Below are positions 14,267-15,169 of a DNA stretch of 15,169 bases, piece after piece; positions within the stretch are counted from its first letter, which is position 1; each line of letters begins with the position of its first letter. The notes under the pieces were generated by a model. That model was not told where the DNA came from. It saw only the letters and a program-made list of their open reading frames with translations, and ran no database searches. This stretch comes from a bacterium (GTDB lineage: Bacteria; Actinomycetota; Acidimicrobiia; Acidimicrobiales; UBA8592), in contig PATL01000004.1 in the NCBI GenBank assembly GCA_002713605.1, positions 1 through 15,169 of the forward strand, given 5' to 3'. The position numbers were made by a program, and so were the translations under genes.

Positions 14267-15169
14267 ATGGGTCTTTCCAGATTAGATAATTTTCTGAAAT
14301 CGGCAAGGGGAACGATCCTCTATGTAAATCCAAACGATTTAGACGCAACAGATAGTGTTGAGAATAAAGGTAATTCGCTAACCCGTCCTTTTAAGACAAT
14401 TCAACGTGCTTTGATAGAAGCATCAAGATTTTCATATCAGAAGGGATTGGATAATGATAGATTTGGTAAAACAACGATTTTATTATATCCAGGAGATCAT
14501 ATAATAGATAACAGACCTGGATTTATCCCAGATTCGAGACTTGGTAGTAATAAGTTTAGACTTAGGAATGGTGCGACTTCTGATAATTTACCTCCATTTG
14601 ACTTAACATCTAATTTCGATCTTGCATCTCCAGATAACGAACTTTACAAATTAAACAGTGTATATGGTGGAATTATAGTTCCTCGTGGTACTTCTCTTGT
14701 TGGATTAGACCTTAGAAAGACGAAAATAAGACCAAAATACGTTCCAAACCCATATGATGCAAATATTGACAGAACTGCAATATTCAGAGTCACAGGAGAA
14801 TGCTATTTTTGGCAATTTTCCATATTTGATGCAGATCCTAATGGAAAGGCATATAGAGACTATACAACTGCTAGTTTTGTACCTAATTATTCTCACCATA
14901 AGTTAACAGTATTTGAATATGCTGATGGTGTTAATAATGTTAATATTAATGATGCTTTTCTAACAGGTGTAGATGGTCAATATGATCGTACTGACCTTGA
15001 TATGTACTATGAGAAGGTTGGTCTAGTTTATGGACAATCTTCAGGTAGACCAATTGAACCAGATTATCCTGCTGCAGGATTAGATATACAACCAAAAGTT
15101 GATGAATATCGTATTGTTGGTTCTACAGGTAAAACTGTTGGAATTAACGAAATTATTGCTGGTGATGGA
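14267..15169 (+). CDS. Large virion structural protein, N-terminal part (truncated by window edge)
   Basis: Open from ATG 14267 to the last base: 301 codons without a stop. It begins MGLSRLDNFLKSARGTILYV and continues NPNDLDATDSVENKGNSLTR, PFKTIQRALIEASR. I recognise this start from large structural proteins of T4-like cyanophages. The pattern of Asn/Asp followed by 'GNSLTRPFKTIQRALIEA' and then 'TILLYPGDH' and 'GGIIVPRGTSLVGLD' is typical of right-handed beta-helix (pectate-lyase-like) folds in tailspikes and virion proteins, where a leading 'PFxTIQxAI' element caps the helix. It has no Shine-Dalgarno; the leader is TAATAAA just before the ATG. A catalytic function cannot be judged from the N-terminal part. 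Likely a baseplate or fibre-associated structural protein. Confidence 0.82.
   Translation, partial: MGLSRLDNFLKSARGTILYVNPNDLDATDSVENKGNSLTRPFKTIQRALIEASRFSYQKGLDNDRFGKTTILLYPGDHIIDNRPGFIPDSRLGSNKFRLRNGATSDNLPPFDLTSNFDLASPDNELYKLNSVYGGIIVPRGTSLVGLDLRKTKIRPKYVPNPYDANIDRTAIFRVTGECYFWQFSIFDADPNGKAYRDYTTASFVPNYSHHKLTVFEYADGVNNVNINDAFLTGVDGQYDRTDLDMYYEKVGLVYGQSSGRPIEPDYPAAGLDIQPKVDEYRIVGSTGKTVGINEIIAGDG

Noticed and set aside
1..15169. CRISPR array, insertion sequence, integrase/attachment site or tRNA gene.
   Set aside because: No regularly spaced direct repeats, transposase or integrase motifs, terminal inverted repeats or tRNA arms were found. The only long repeat is the in-gene duplication.

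Overview
The window looks like part of the late structural region of a T4-like (contractile-tailed) phage of marine picocyanobacteria, or possibly of another marine bacterium such as SAR11. The grounds are: very AT-rich DNA; every convincing gene on the + strand and tightly packed; a T4-type late-promoter octamer (TATAAATA) before the largest gene; and proteins resembling T4 hub/spike subunits gp27 and gp5, next to large glycine- and PA14-like structural proteins of the kind seen in cyanophage virions. The host cannot be fixed from this sequence: there are no photosynthesis or other auxiliary metabolic genes here.

Layout. 1-1110 is the 3' part of a large, hydrophobic, coiled-coil tail protein, most likely the tape measure. 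1134-2501 is a gp27-like baseplate hub protein. 2516-2779 is a small His/Asp-rich protein. 2783-5425 has a gp5-like OB-fold at its N terminus, no visible lysozyme domain, and a glycine-rich beta C terminus. 5464-11910 encodes a 2148-residue virion protein made of two tandem copies of a multidomain block. 11919-12647 encodes a beta-helix protein that may supply the missing spike C-terminal part. 12650-13435 encodes a fibre-like protein with an EGPEVGVY-type C-terminal domain.

The pattern then changes. 13436-13695 is about 260 bases without a credible gene. It holds a near-perfect sigma70-type promoter (TTGACA, 17 bases, TATATT), and the RNA predicted from it can fold into a series of hairpins, including a four-way cloverleaf-like unit. 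Two small unknown genes follow (13696-13899 and 13955-14239), separated by an A-tract/hairpin region. From 14267 a second large structural gene runs off the right edge.

The genes from the left edge to 13435 together would build the tail tube/baseplate hub and central spike, with large decorating proteins. The structured-RNA cassette at 13.4-14.2 kb is the part that the virion-assembly story does not explain, and it is the best candidate for something undescribed. All family assignments are by eye; no database search was possible.
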